From Chromatiaceae bacterium (GTDB lineage: Bacteria > Pseudomonadota > Gammaproteobacteria > Chromatiales > Chromatiaceae): DNA of 64,000 nt. The DNA lies in assembly GCA_024235215.1 (NCBI GenBank), contig JACKMU010000003.1:1-64000 (forward strand). The letters are read 5' to 3'. The position numbers and the translations under genes are program-made. Numbering within the stretch: position 1 is the first letter of the stretch; each line of letters begins with the position of its first letter. Positions 53,576-63,249 of this stretch are shown here, piece by piece. The notes under the pieces are model-generated. The model was given only the letters and a program-made list of their open reading frames with translations, was not told the origin of the DNA and searched no databases.

Positions 53576-54778
53576 TCAGGCAGCGCCCTCTTGCGGGTCC
53601 TCCAGCGAATCAGGCAAAACCTTCAACATACGCGCGCCTACGGCTACCAGCGTCATCGCAATCGCGATTCCGGCGACGCCGAGCAGACCCTCTGCCAGTG
53701 TCGGGGTATAAGACGCTACGACACCATCGTAAAAACTGCTTGCGAGCACCTCTTTTCCAGGAAACAGACTCATCGGATAGGCTTGGCCGCCAATCACGAT
53801 CACATAGATCTGGATGAAGCCACCGATCAGTACCATGATCGACGCGATGGCAGTAGCAAAGCGGTTGTCGGAAAAGGCCGGGGAGTAGAGCATGAACAGC
53901 GGAATGATACCCCCGATAGTGACCTGTCCCAGCCAGAACATCACCGAATAGATGCCGCCATCCACCAGAATAAACTGCTCCACCCCGTGGTGTTGTGTGA
54001 TATAGAGATTGGTCAGATGATAAACTAGGCTGAAATAGAGCACCGCACCGACAAAGACACCGAGCAGGTTTTTCAATTTCTCCAGGCGGTGCGAGCCGAG
54101 TTCCCGGCTGGCCCACCAGTAGGCCGACATCAAAGTGATAATAAAGAAGGCCAGTCCATAGCTAAACGACATGATGATAAACATCGGCGCCATAATCGCC
54201 GCATCATATGCCTCCCGGGCCACCAAAAAACCGAAAATGGAGCCGGTACCGGTGGTGAGTGCGAGACGCCAGAAGAACGCGGCAAAACCGGTCAATTGAT
54301 AGAATCTGTTCGCCTTGCGGTCGATCATTGCCCAGAGATAGATTCCCACGATGATGAAAAAACCGGTGTAGAGAAAAATATTCCAGGCGAATATCGATTT
54401 GAAGTTGTAGTGGGTAACCGCGACGATGAGTCGGTCCGGACGCCCCAGATCGAGTAACAGAATAACCAACCCTCCTGCCAGCAGACCGATTGCAAGCAAT
54501 CCCGAAAAACGCCCCAGTGGCTTGTACATCGGCCCACCGAAAACTGAGCCGATGGAGGCAACGTTCAACGCACCTGATGCAGCCACGATCAGGAAGATCG
54601 CAAAAACATGTGGCAACCCCCAGACGATCTGGTTGCTCATACCGGTTACCCAGTGGCCATTGTGCTCCATGTAAAACGCGGCAGTCATACCCAGCAGAAT
54701 GATGAACGTCAGCGCCGCCAACCCGCCCCAGTATCTCGGAGAACTGCACCAAAGTTCAGAATAGTTTAACTTTTTCAT
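53576..54778 (-). CDS. dsrP: DsrP, NrfD-type membrane subunit
   Basis: The product is 400 residues with about ten membrane helices, of the NrfD/PsrC family that exchanges electrons with quinones. It is part of DsrMKJOP. ATG 54778 has AGAGGAAG upstream. Confidence 0.93.
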   Translation of the reverse strand: MKKLNYSELWCSSPRYWGGLAALTFIILLGMTAAFYMEHNGHWVTGMSNQIVWGLPHVFAIFLIVAASGALNVASIGSVFGGPMYKPLGRFSGLLAIGLLAGGLVILLLDLGRPDRLIVAVTHYNFKSIFAWNIFLYTGFFIIVGIYLWAMIDRKANRFYQLTGFAAFFWRLALTTGTGSIFGFLVAREAYDAAIMAPMFIIMSFSYGLAFFIITLMSAYWWASRELGSHRLEKLKNLLGVFVGAVLYFSLVYHLTNLYITQHHGVEQFILVDGGIYSVMFWLGQVTIGGIIPLFMLYSPAFSDNRFATAIASIMVLIGGFIQIYVIVIGGQAYPMSLFPGKEVLASSFYDGVVASYTPTLAEGLLGVAGIAIAMTLVAVGARMLKVLPDSLEDPQEGAA

Positions 54779-54798
54779 CAACTTCCTCTCTGTGTCGA

Positions 54799-55584
54799 TC
54801 ACAGACTGGTGTAGCGAACTCCGGTATTCAGTTCCAGATCCGCGCGAATCTGCCCGCTGCTCTTCTGACGCAGCATTTGCGACAACTCGCTGTCAGGATC
54901 TTTCAGGTCACCGAACAGTATCGCCTGATGCCCATCCTTGTTGCAGGCATCCTGGCAAGCGGTGGTGGTGGCTCCGGCATCGATCCGATGAACACAGAGA
55001 TTGCACGACTCGACACAGCCTTTGCCACGCGGTGTATGTACCCGCTGCTCCGCTACGTTCTGATGCAGGAATGAGCGTGCTTTGTAAGGGCAGGCCATCA
55101 TACAGTAGCGGCAGCCAATGCAGATGTGACGGTCCACCATCACGATACCATCAGCACGCTTGAATGACGCTCCAGTGGGGCAGACGTCAACACAGGGGGG
55201 CGACTCGCAGTGTTGGCACATGAGCGGCAGATTGGTGATTTCACCAGTCTGACGATCCTGCAACTTCACCTTTCTGATCCATTGCGGTCGCTGTGCATTC
55301 CACATCCCATCGTCCTGGCCTGACGGTCGCTGCAGCAGGTTGATACCATTCTCCTCGTTGCAGGCATCCACACAGGCGGTACAGTTCTCCACACACTTGT
55401 TACTGTCAACCAACATACCCCAGCGGACATTACTGCTAGCACCTTCGCTTTCAGACTTGGCATTGGCCACTGTCAGCAGAATGCCGGGAGCCGCCAGCGC
55501 GGTGCCCGCAGCAAGAATCGTCTTGCTGATGAACTCACGCCGCTGGATCTCCTTCGGCTGCTTATTATTTCCGGTCACAGTCAC
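54799..55584 (-). CDS. dsrO: DsrO, periplasmic ferredoxin-type subunit
   Basis: The product is 261 residues with a Tat signal (Q-R-R-E-F-I-S-K) and several C-x2-C-x2-C-x3-C sets for [4Fe-4S] clusters (C-x-x-C-x-x-A-C-N, C-Q-H-C-x5-C-V-D-V-C-P, C-I-G-C-R-Y-C). GTG 55584 overlaps the dsrJ stop; GTG 55578, with GGAGG 7 nt away, is an equal candidate. Confidence 0.93.
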   Translation of the reverse strand: MTVTGNNKQPKEIQRREFISKTILAAGTALAAPGILLTVANAKSESEGASSNVRWGMLVDSNKCVENCTACVDACNEENGINLLQRPSGQDDGMWNAQRPQWIRKVKLQDRQTGEITNLPLMCQHCESPPCVDVCPTGASFKRADGIVMVDRHICIGCRYCMMACPYKARSFLHQNVAEQRVHTPRGKGCVESCNLCVHRIDAGATTTACQDACNKDGHQAILFGDLKDPDSELSQMLRQKSSGQIRADLELNTGVRYTSL

Positions 55585-56111
55585 TCCTCCCGGGAAAGTT
55601 CATGCAATTGCGCCAACTCTTCCATCAACGGACCTCCCCTCTCGCCGGGTTCGATCCGCTGGTCCGAAGTGCTCTTCAGACCTTCATGAGCGTTCCCGGT
55701 AGTCGGTATGTCGTCACCCGGCCCTCCCGTTTCGGGCGTCTTGCTGTGGCACTGAAAGCAGGTCAGGCTCACAGCGACATACTGGTGACACCCATTACAG
55801 AACTGCCCCGCTCCGTTGACTGGTTGATAGCCACCCTTTACAGCGTCCGGTTCAGCATGGCATGCGATGCATTCGGCGAGACTGTGCTTCACGTCACGCA
55901 CACCCTGCTGTACCACCTTGATCCGATCGTGCTTCAGGTAGTCCATGTGGTTCCGGCGGATCTCCCCAGTTGGAGCGACGCAGGCATCCATTCCAGCCGC
56001 CTTGGAACCCGGGGTGACAGCAGAACCGCTCTGGACAAGCGTGGAGAACAGCGCAAAAAATCCCCCGATTATCAGTCCCGTGCCTCGCAAAATGCCGCTT
56101 GAACTATGCAT
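55581..56111 (-). CDS. dsrJ: DsrJ, triheme cytochrome c
   Basis: The product is 176 residues. After an N-terminal anchor, three haem sites: C-I-A-C-H, C-N-G-C-H and C-F-Q-C-H. The extra Cys near 44 (M-D-A-C-V-A-P) is the known axial ligand of the unusual His/Cys haem. ATG 56111 has AGGAG upstream. Confidence 0.95.
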   Translation of the reverse strand: MHSSSGILRGTGLIIGGFFALFSTLVQSGSAVTPGSKAAGMDACVAPTGEIRRNHMDYLKHDRIKVVQQGVRDVKHSLAECIACHAEPDAVKGGYQPVNGAGQFCNGCHQYVAVSLTCFQCHSKTPETGGPGDDIPTTGNAHEGLKSTSDQRIEPGERGGPLMEELAQLHELSREE

Positions 56112-56119
56112 CACAGCTC

Positions 56120-58075
56120 CTACTCGCCAAGCCCCATCTGAATATAACCGGTCGGACAGACATCCGTGCAGATATGACAGCCGATACAGCGGGTATAGTC
56201 AGTATCAACGTAACGCCCGGTGGTGGATGAACCTTTCTTGACGCGGAATACTGCATCCTGTGGGCAGAAAATCACACAGTTGTCACATTCGAAACACATA
56301 CCGCAGCTCATGCAGCGTTTGGTCTCTTCCACCGCCTGCGTTTCACTCAGCGGATTTAGCCGCTCATGAAAATGCCCCAGTACCTCCTCTGCGGTGGGCA
56401 CATCTTCGGTCCGCGCAATTCTTGGTGTGTATTGGAAATGACCAAGGAAGAGTTCGCTGGAGCCAATCACCTCCTGCTCTGAGCGATCTTCGAAATTGTG
56501 TACAGCGTACTTGGACTGGGATGTCCCACGCAGATCACCCACCTTGACATCAAACGATTCAGGATCCAATCCCGCCTCATGCAGCTTTCTCAACAGATCG
56601 AAATGATGAACATCAACCTTGGGCCGCTTCTCCATCTCCAGTTGTTTCAGATAGTGATCGATACTGTCTGCCGCTATCGAGGCTTGACCGATCGCCGTAG
56701 TCAGCAGATGAGGGCGAATGATGTCTCCGGCAACGAAATGGCCCGGCTTGCCGGGTACCTGATAGAACTTATCAGCGTCGATCAGGTTGCGCTCGTTGGC
56801 CATCTCCTCCAGGCCAGCCATGTCACCACCCTGGCCGATGGCTGAGACTATCAGATCGGCTTCCAGATAGCGTTCTGTTCCCTCGATCGGAATCGGTTTC
56901 ATGCCATCCATGGTGCAGCCACAGATCTTCAGCCCGACGGCACGGCCATCCTCACCCTTGATCACTTCCAGCGGCATCACACCGTCGAGAATGGTCACGC
57001 CTTCGGTCAGAGCGTCGTTCACCTCATGCTCGGCGGCCATCATCTTGTCAGTGGGAAAGAGCGAGGTCAGAGTAACGTCCGAACCCTGTGCAGCGGCGGT
57101 GATCGCGGTATCATGCGCCACGAATCCGTCACGCACCACCAGTTCCGGGCGATCGGTCGGGTTGGAGTGTTTGACGTGACCGAGACGTCGGGCAACGGAT
57201 ACCACATCGATGGAGGTGTCACCGCCACCGATACAGACCACCTTGTCGGCGGTCACCTTCATGCGTCCCTCGTTGAAAGCCTTGAGAAACGCGACGCCAC
57301 TGACACAGTTGGGCGTCCCTTGCCAGCCCTGCACCGGCAAACCGCGTCCACTCTGGCAACCAAGTGCCCACAGCAGCGCATCAAACTCCTGCTCGATCTG
57401 CTGGACTGTGATATCGCGTCCAACCCGGGTTTTCAATCGCAGATCTATACCCATTGCAACGATACGCTGCAACTCATGGTTGAGCTTGTCTCGCGGAATA
57501 CGGTATTCGGGAATGCCGTAACGCATCATGCCGCCCAGCTCCGCGTTCTCTTCGAATAAAGTAACGGCATGACCTTTCCGCCTTAATTGGTACGCAGCGG
57601 ACATACCTGCAGGACCACCACCGATTACCGCAACCCGCTTGCCGGTATCCTCACCCGCAGTAAATCCGTACCCCTGAGCGATAGCGTTATCACCGATGAA
57701 CTGCTCGACCGCGTTAATACCAACAAAGTCGTCGACATCATTGCGGTTGCACCCATCCTGGCAAGGTGCCGGGCATACCCGACCCATCATGGCCGGAAAA
57801 GGATTCGCATCGGTGGATCGCTGAAACATGTACTCACGCCAATCCAATCCTTCAGGTGGTTTCTCCTGCCCGCGTCCGATCGCCAGCCAGCCCCGGATAT
57901 CCTCTCCTGACGGGCAACTGCCCTGACAAGGGGGTGTCTTGTGAATGTAGGTAGGACACTTGTAAGAGGCATCCTGATTGAAAATCTTATCGCTCCAGTT
58001 ATCCCATTGGTTATTCCCGTCCTGGAAACGGCGGAAATTCATCTCGCTATTCATTTTCTCAGTAGGAGTCGCCAT
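56120..58075 (-). CDS. dsrL: DsrL, FAD/Fe-S NAD(P)H oxidoreductase
   Basis: The product is 651 residues, similar to glutamate synthase small subunits: N-terminal Cys cluster region (C-P-T-Y-I-H), FAD motif G-G-G-P-A-G-M-S-A-A, NAD(P) motif G-G-G-D-T-S-I-D, and a C-terminal 2[4Fe-4S] ferredoxin part (C-M-S-C-G-M-C-F-E-C-D-N-C). It interacts with DsrAB and is essential for sulfur oxidation. ATG 58075 preferred over GTG 58084. Confidence 0.95.
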   Translation of the reverse strand: MATPTEKMNSEMNFRRFQDGNNQWDNWSDKIFNQDASYKCPTYIHKTPPCQGSCPSGEDIRGWLAIGRGQEKPPEGLDWREYMFQRSTDANPFPAMMGRVCPAPCQDGCNRNDVDDFVGINAVEQFIGDNAIAQGYGFTAGEDTGKRVAVIGGGPAGMSAAYQLRRKGHAVTLFEENAELGGMMRYGIPEYRIPRDKLNHELQRIVAMGIDLRLKTRVGRDITVQQIEQEFDALLWALGCQSGRGLPVQGWQGTPNCVSGVAFLKAFNEGRMKVTADKVVCIGGGDTSIDVVSVARRLGHVKHSNPTDRPELVVRDGFVAHDTAITAAAQGSDVTLTSLFPTDKMMAAEHEVNDALTEGVTILDGVMPLEVIKGEDGRAVGLKICGCTMDGMKPIPIEGTERYLEADLIVSAIGQGGDMAGLEEMANERNLIDADKFYQVPGKPGHFVAGDIIRPHLLTTAIGQASIAADSIDHYLKQLEMEKRPKVDVHHFDLLRKLHEAGLDPESFDVKVGDLRGTSQSKYAVHNFEDRSEQEVIGSSELFLGHFQYTPRIARTEDVPTAEEVLGHFHERLNPLSETQAVEETKRCMSCGMCFECDNCVIFCPQDAVFRVKKGSSTTGRYVDTDYTRCIGCHICTDVCPTGYIQMGLGE

Positions 58076-58186
58076 GCTGTTCACTCTCCCAAAATATCTA
58101 AACTATTTATAAAATTCTTCTCTGCTCCGCATCAGTGCCGTTCAAGCCACGTGCGGACCTATACCTGCCGAGTGCAGGAAGATGTG

Positions 58187-59722
58187 TTACTCATCTTCCT
58201 CGCCATTATCATCCTCTTCTTCATCACTCTCCTGACCAGTCAGAATGATGGCCTCACTGACCAACTGGTGGACGCTGACAATCTGATCCATCTCCATACC
58301 GTAGTAGGGGAGCACTTTAGTGAACTGACTCTTACAGATGGCGCAGACCGCTGCCATATGTGTCACGTTCTGCTCCTCAATGACGTTTTTAAGTGCCGTC
58401 ATGCGCGGCAGTGCGCCTTTGACCCGGATCTCCATCAGGTCATCGGTCAACAGGCCACCACCACCACCGCAACAGAAGGTTCGTTCACCAATGGTATCGT
58501 GGTGCATATCGACAAAGTTGTTGCAAACCGCTTTGATCACGTTGCGCGGAATCTCCAACTGTCCACCTGGTTTATTACCCATACGGGTAGCGCGGGCGAC
58601 GTTGCACGAATCGTGGAAGGTGAGCACCTTGTCGTCGTTGGCCGATTTATCCAGCTTGAGCTTACCCTGCTGAATCTGCTCCCAGGTAAACTCGAGAATA
58701 TGCTGAGGCACGGGATAGTTGGGATCGAGAAAATCGAAAGGACCCGCAAGCGTATTTAGAAAGGCATATGCGACTCGCCAGGCATGACCGCATTCGCCAA
58801 ATACGATGCGCTTCACCCCCAGATCGAGCGCTGCTTTTCTGATGCGCAGAGCGACTCTGCGCATGTTCTCGTAGCTACCGATGAACATGCCGAAATTGGC
58901 CGCCTCGGATGCATACGAACTGATGGTCCAGGTGACACCCGCCTCATGGAACACTTTGCCGTAGCCAATCAATCCATCCACGTGAGGCTCGGCAAAAAAG
59001 TCGGCTGACGGAGTCACCAGCAGAATCTCAGCACCTTTCACGTCCAGCGGGTACTTCACCGCCACTCCGGTATCATCCTCGACATCCTCTTCCAGCCCCT
59101 CCAGGGTGTCAGCCAGTGCCGGCCCCGGTAGACCAAGATTGTTACCTACCTTGAGTAGTTTGGTGATGATTTCGTTGCAGTACTTCTGGCCATAGCCAAT
59201 GCTGTCGAGAATCTCGCGTGCTGCCATGGAGATCTCTGCGGTATCGATACCATAGGGGCAGAATACTGAACAGCGACGACACTGGGAGCACTGATGATAG
59301 TAGCTGTACCACTCGTCCAGTGTTTCGCGGGTCAGATCCTCCGCGCCCACCAGTTTGGGGAAATATTTTCCAGCGAAGGTAAAATAGCGGCGGTATACTT
59401 TTCGCAACAGATCTTGCCGCCCGACTGGCATATTCTTAGGATCTTTGGTGCCAAGAAAGTAGTGACATTTGTCGGTACAGGAACCACACTTCACGCAGGA
59501 GTCGAGGAAAACCTGCAGTGAACGGTATCTGCTGCGCAGATCGTCGAGCTTGGCAAGTGCCTTTTCATGCCAGTCATCCACCAACTCCCCGGGAAAGTTG
59601 AGGTCGCTGTTGTGATCCGCTTTAGCTACGAATGGACTGAGGTGCGCCATCGTCCCTTCGGCAATCTCCGGCACATCAACGAATTCCTGAAGCTCCGGGG
59701 TTTCAAAATCTGCCTTGGCCAT
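58187..59722 (-). CDS. dsrK: DsrK, heterodisulfide-reductase-like subunit
   Basis: The product is 511 residues with two ferredoxin motifs (C-V-K-C-G-S-C-x3-C-H, C-S-Q-C-R-R-C-S-V-F-C-P) and the CCG-domain G-E-C-G-H-A-W and C-C-G-G-G-G-G. It likely reduces or oxidises the DsrC trisulfide or disulfide at the cytoplasmic side. Confidence 0.95.
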   Translation of the reverse strand: MAKADFETPELQEFVDVPEIAEGTMAHLSPFVAKADHNSDLNFPGELVDDWHEKALAKLDDLRSRYRSLQVFLDSCVKCGSCTDKCHYFLGTKDPKNMPVGRQDLLRKVYRRYFTFAGKYFPKLVGAEDLTRETLDEWYSYYHQCSQCRRCSVFCPYGIDTAEISMAAREILDSIGYGQKYCNEIITKLLKVGNNLGLPGPALADTLEGLEEDVEDDTGVAVKYPLDVKGAEILLVTPSADFFAEPHVDGLIGYGKVFHEAGVTWTISSYASEAANFGMFIGSYENMRRVALRIRKAALDLGVKRIVFGECGHAWRVAYAFLNTLAGPFDFLDPNYPVPQHILEFTWEQIQQGKLKLDKSANDDKVLTFHDSCNVARATRMGNKPGGQLEIPRNVIKAVCNNFVDMHHDTIGERTFCCGGGGGLLTDDLMEIRVKGALPRMTALKNVIEEQNVTHMAAVCAICKSQFTKVLPYYGMEMDQIVSVHQLVSEAIILTGQESDEEEDDNGEEDE

Positions 59723-59749
59723 GTAATACCCTCTTAGGCTCAGTGCGGG

Positions 59750-60478
59750 TTAATTTTGCTGCTCTTCCATCGCCTTTGCCCAAGGGGCGATATGGCGCTT
59801 CTCGCGTGGATTATCCACCTGATTTCGCGTGGGACTGAAGAAGATCCCCGGTAGGTGCAGCAATTTGCTGAAAGGGAACAGCAGCATGAGCAGCGCCACC
59901 AGAAAGAGATGAACAATCAGCGGAAAATCAACCGGAAGGGTGCCTATATTGAGCCCCATCAGGCCGATAAAAAACTGTTTCACCATCACTACATCGGTGT
60001 GCACAACAAATTTCATCATCAAGCCACTGAAACCGATGAAGATCAGTATCAGCAGCCAGAGGAAATCGGAAGGGGCGGAGATATAGCGTACCCGGTCGAC
60101 GAAGATTCGCCTCACCAGGAGTCCTATCAGTCCGATCACCATTGCATATCCAGCATAGACCCCAAATGGTTGAATCAGTTGAATTGGCAGCCAGACTGGA
60201 TCGGTGAAGTAGCGCAGATGTCGCAGCAGGACCAGGAACAAACCGAGATGGAACATCCAGCCGAACAGCCAAGTCCATTTGGTGCTCTTGAACAGACTCT
60301 CGAAGAACACCACCTCCCGAAACAGCCGCAACACGACGCCTGTTTGAGTAACCGGTGCCGGTGTAGTGGGAATCTTCAATGGAGCAGGAGTTCTGGCATA
60401 TTGGATGATCTTTCTCGCCAGGCCAATCACCAGGACGAGAGTCGCCACGATAAACAGCAGTGCATAAAATAACGACAT
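59750..60478 (-). CDS. dsrM: DsrM, NarI-type diheme cytochrome b
   Basis: The product is 242 residues with about five helices and paired His for two b haems (H-L-G-L-F-L-V-L-L-R-H-L-R-Y). Start 60478 gives the membrane helix at the N-terminus with AGGA upstream. Quinone-linked partner of DsrK. Confidence 0.94.
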   Translation of the reverse strand: MSLFYALLFIVATLVLVIGLARKIIQYARTPAPLKIPTTPAPVTQTGVVLRLFREVVFFESLFKSTKWTWLFGWMFHLGLFLVLLRHLRYFTDPVWLPIQLIQPFGVYAGYAMVIGLIGLLVRRIFVDRVRYISAPSDFLWLLILIFIGFSGLMMKFVVHTDVVMVKQFFIGLMGLNIGTLPVDFPLIVHLFLVALLMLLFPFSKLLHLPGIFFSPTRNQVDNPREKRHIAPWAKAMEEQQN

Positions 60479-60559
60479 ATCCGTTCCTGCAGTCCTCTGT
60501 CGGTTTCCGACAACCGGGAGAGGAGGCACAGCGCCTCCGTCCCGGCTGTTTGATTAGGC

Positions 60560-60892
60560 TTAGATACAGCCGGTCGGCTTGGGTAGGCCAGCGAAGCGGC
60601 ATGCCTGCTTGCCGGGACCGTAGGGAAACAGGGAGTAGAGATATTTGCTATTGCCTTTCTCTTTGCCCATTCTTTTGCCAACAGCCTTCGTCAACACGCG
60701 AACCGCAGGAGCAATCTGATACTCATCGTAATATTCACGCAGGAAGTTGATGATCTCCCAGTGTTCTTCGGTAAGTACCAGGTCATCTTCCTTGGCCATT
60801 TCATCGGCGACAGCTGGAACCCAGTCTTTCAGGTTAACCAGATAACCCTCTTCGTCGGTTTCAAGTACTTTCCCGTCTACTTCAATAGCCAT
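60560..60892 (-). CDS. dsrC: DsrC sulfur-carrier protein
   Basis: The product is 110 residues. The C-terminal arm has both redox cysteines (Cys 98 in K-Q-A-C-R-F and penultimate Cys 109 in P-T-G-C-I), so it is a true DsrC and not TusE. It accepts sulfur from DsrE and passes it to DsrAB. Confidence 0.97.
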   Translation of the reverse strand: MAIEVDGKVLETDEEGYLVNLKDWVPAVADEMAKEDDLVLTEEHWEIINFLREYYDEYQIAPAVRVLTKAVGKRMGKEKGNSKYLYSLFPYGPGKQACRFAGLPKPTGCI

Positions 60893-60938
60893 CTCATTTC
60901 TCCAAAGCAATGTTGATAATAAAAAGTATGGTCAGGCG

Positions 60939-61244
60939 TCAGACCCAAGCCACCACCTTGTCATGTTTGGCTGCGAGGTCGACAAAACCTGCATAATCGA
61001 CAATCTCTACACCATCGATCACCCGCTCCTCCTGCAAACCGCGGGCGTTCAGATCCGGTCCCAGCGCATACACTTTCACGCCCTGAACCGATTTCACCTT
61101 CCCTTCCGCCGCAGTTCCTTTCAGTGCGGCATAGACACCGTCCTCATACAGCAGCACGGCACTACCTTCCAGAACGTGTTCCATACAGGAATCGAAGGAA
61201 CTTTTCTCGAATGGCGATTTATTAATTGTATGCAGATCACTCAT
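60939..61244 (-). CDS. dsrH: DsrH (TusB-like)
   Basis: The product is 101 residues, with the conserved Cys 20 in F-D-S-C-M-E. Part of the DsrE2F2H2 hexamer. Start 61244; the frame above it overlaps dsrF. Confidence 0.94.
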   Translation of the reverse strand: MSDLHTINKSPFEKSSFDSCMEHVLEGSAVLLYEDGVYAALKGTAAEGKVKSVQGVKVYALGPDLNARGLQEERVIDGVEIVDYAGFVDLAAKHDKVVAWV

Positions 61245-61254
61245 GGCAACCCCC

Positions 61255-61665
61255 TTAGAAGCTGAAGACGACGTCCTGCTGGGTAATGATTTCGGCCATC
61301 TCAGCACGACTGACTACACGGATAGAGTCTTTTTCCGCCCAGTCCTCGTCCTCATCCTCCCAGGTCAGATGCATGAGATCGTCGACCGTCAGGCCCCGCT
61401 CCTCAAGGGATTCGCGCTCCACATAGAGCTGGTTGACATCATAATCACCCAATGCGGAGTAAGTGGGCGAGAAGTTCTTCATCCCGATCTGCTCGGTTTT
61501 CTGCCCCTTAACGATTTGAAACACACCGTCATCGACGAACGCAAGACTCACTTTCTGGTCGAAAGCCGCACCAATCAGTACTACTTCCAGAGACTCCCAA
61601 GCGTAGATGGTGCCATAAGGCGCGCGGCGATTCAGGTACAGGAAATTTTTAATCTCTTCTGACAT
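61255..61665 (-). CDS. dsrF: DsrF (TusC-like)
   Basis: The product is 136 residues with N-terminal I-K-N-F-L-Y-L-N-R-R-A-P-Y-G. It lacks the active Cys, as is normal for DsrF. AGAGG precedes ATG 61665. Confidence 0.94.
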   Translation of the reverse strand: MSEEIKNFLYLNRRAPYGTIYAWESLEVVLIGAAFDQKVSLAFVDDGVFQIVKGQKTEQIGMKNFSPTYSALGDYDVNQLYVERESLEERGLTVDDLMHLTWEDEDEDWAEKDSIRVVSRAEMAEIITQQDVVFSF

Positions 61666-61679
61666 ATCAACCTCTGTGC

Positions 61680-62072
61680 TCAATCGCCAAAAACGACCAG
61701 CCGATCAGACTGTACCGCGGCCTCGATCAACTGCCCCAACCCGGATATCCGGAACTTGGGGTGAATATTGGTCGCATCCTTGCCATTGCGTTCGGCCTCA
61801 CCATCGTCCACCAAGCCACGCCGCTGTGCAGCGGCCACACACACCACCAGATCAAGTCCGTACTTTTCGGCGAGTTCCGCCCAGCGATTGACGATATGCC
61901 GGTCGTCCTGCGGCGGCGTGGTCAACCGCGTGCCGTTACCAACACCATCGTGATAAAAAAAGACACGAAAGATCTCGTGCCCCTTCTCCAACGCCGTCCG
62001 GGTGAACAGGTAGGCTGAGTCGGATGCCTGGTGCTGGTATGGCCCCTCGTTTATTTGAATTGCAAACTTCAT
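61680..62072 (-). CDS. dsrE: DsrE (TusD-like), sulfur-transfer subunit
   Basis: The product is 130 residues. Active Cys 78 in L-V-V-C-V-A-A-A-Q-R-R-G, the persulfide-carrying residue of DsrEFH. The insert with A-E-R-N-G-K is typical. Confidence 0.95.
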   Translation of the reverse strand: MKFAIQINEGPYQHQASDSAYLFTRTALEKGHEIFRVFFYHDGVGNGTRLTTPPQDDRHIVNRWAELAEKYGLDLVVCVAAAQRRGLVDDGEAERNGKDATNIHPKFRISGLGQLIEAAVQSDRLVVFGD

Positions 62073-62100
62073 TGCTTTGCCCCAGGTTGCTGCAATCTGT

Positions 62101-63174
62101 TCAGAAGCGGATATGGGCGGATGCGTTCAGATTGCTACGTCCCCCCCGCCAATTATCGATGTGGTACTTGGTAAAAGGCAGACCGGTCTTTTCAAAGAAA
62201 CGAGGCCAACCGATGCGTTCAGCCCATTCACCGACACGCTCCCAATCCTTGGCATCTTCTTTATAGGTGTGGAGAATCTTCATTACGATCTCTGAGACCT
62301 CCGGCCAGCGCGGTGGATTGTTCGGAACACCGGAGGCAACCAACTTGTGGAACGTCGGTTTGGAGCGGGCATTGGAGTTTTTACCTCCTACCCAGATCGC
62401 AAACTTGGAGTGCTCCGGATCATTGATCTGCATTGGTGGACAAGGTGGGAAACAGGCACCGCAGCAGATACACTTCTTCTCATCCACCTCCAGCGATGGC
62501 TTGCCATTGACCATGGCAGGACGAATGGCTGCCACGGGGCAACGCGCCACTACCGAGGGACGCTCACAAACATTGGCCACCTGGGTGTGATCGATTTTCG
62601 GTGGTTTGGTGTGCTGGATATTGATCGCGATATCACCCTGCCCTCCGCAATTGATCTGGCAGCAGGAGGTGGTTATACGTACCCGGTTCGGCATCTCTTC
62701 GTTGGTGAACTCATGGTAGAGTTCATCCATCAGCGCTTTTACCGCACCGGAAGCATCAGTACCTGGTATATCGCAGTGGAGCCAGCCCTGGGTGTGGGAG
62801 ATCATCGACACAGAAGGTCCGGTGCCACCGATAGGGAAGCCCTCTTCCGTCAGCCTGTCTATAAGCGGCTGTACCTTGGACTCTTCCGAGACCATGAATT
62901 CGATGTTGGAACGGATGGTAAAACGCACATAACCTTCGGCAAACTGATCCGCGATATCGGCCAGTTTGCGGATAGTGTAAACATCCATTTGACGTTGCGT
63001 ACCGGCACGCACCGTCCAGATGCTGTCACCGCTCTTGGCAACATGGTGCAATACACCAGGACGCGGACGCTCGTGCCAACTCCAAGCGCCATAATTTTTC
63101 TTCAACACCGGATGCAGATATTGATCCATCTCCGGTACACCGCTCTCGATGGGCATACGGGGTGCTTCAGCCAT
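62101..63174 (-). CDS. dsrB: Reverse dissimilatory sulfite reductase subunit beta
   Basis: The product is 357 residues. Siroheme/[4Fe-4S] region R-I-T-T-S-C-C-Q-I-N-C-G-G and a ferredoxin insert C-I-C-C-G-A-C-F-P-P-C-P-P are present. With DsrA it oxidises DsrC-bound sulfur to sulfite. Presence of dsrL and dsrEFH shows the oxidative type. Confidence 0.97.
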   Translation of the reverse strand: MAEAPRMPIESGVPEMDQYLHPVLKKNYGAWSWHERPRPGVLHHVAKSGDSIWTVRAGTQRQMDVYTIRKLADIADQFAEGYVRFTIRSNIEFMVSEESKVQPLIDRLTEEGFPIGGTGPSVSMISHTQGWLHCDIPGTDASGAVKALMDELYHEFTNEEMPNRVRITTSCCQINCGGQGDIAINIQHTKPPKIDHTQVANVCERPSVVARCPVAAIRPAMVNGKPSLEVDEKKCICCGACFPPCPPMQINDPEHSKFAIWVGGKNSNARSKPTFHKLVASGVPNNPPRWPEVSEIVMKILHTYKEDAKDWERVGEWAERIGWPRFFEKTGLPFTKYHIDNWRGGRSNLNASAHIRF

Positions 63175-63249
63175 TGTTACCTCCGAAATACAAACTCTGA
63201 ATCTTGTTATCGAAACCTGGTCCGATCGGGCGGACCAGGCTACTGAGTA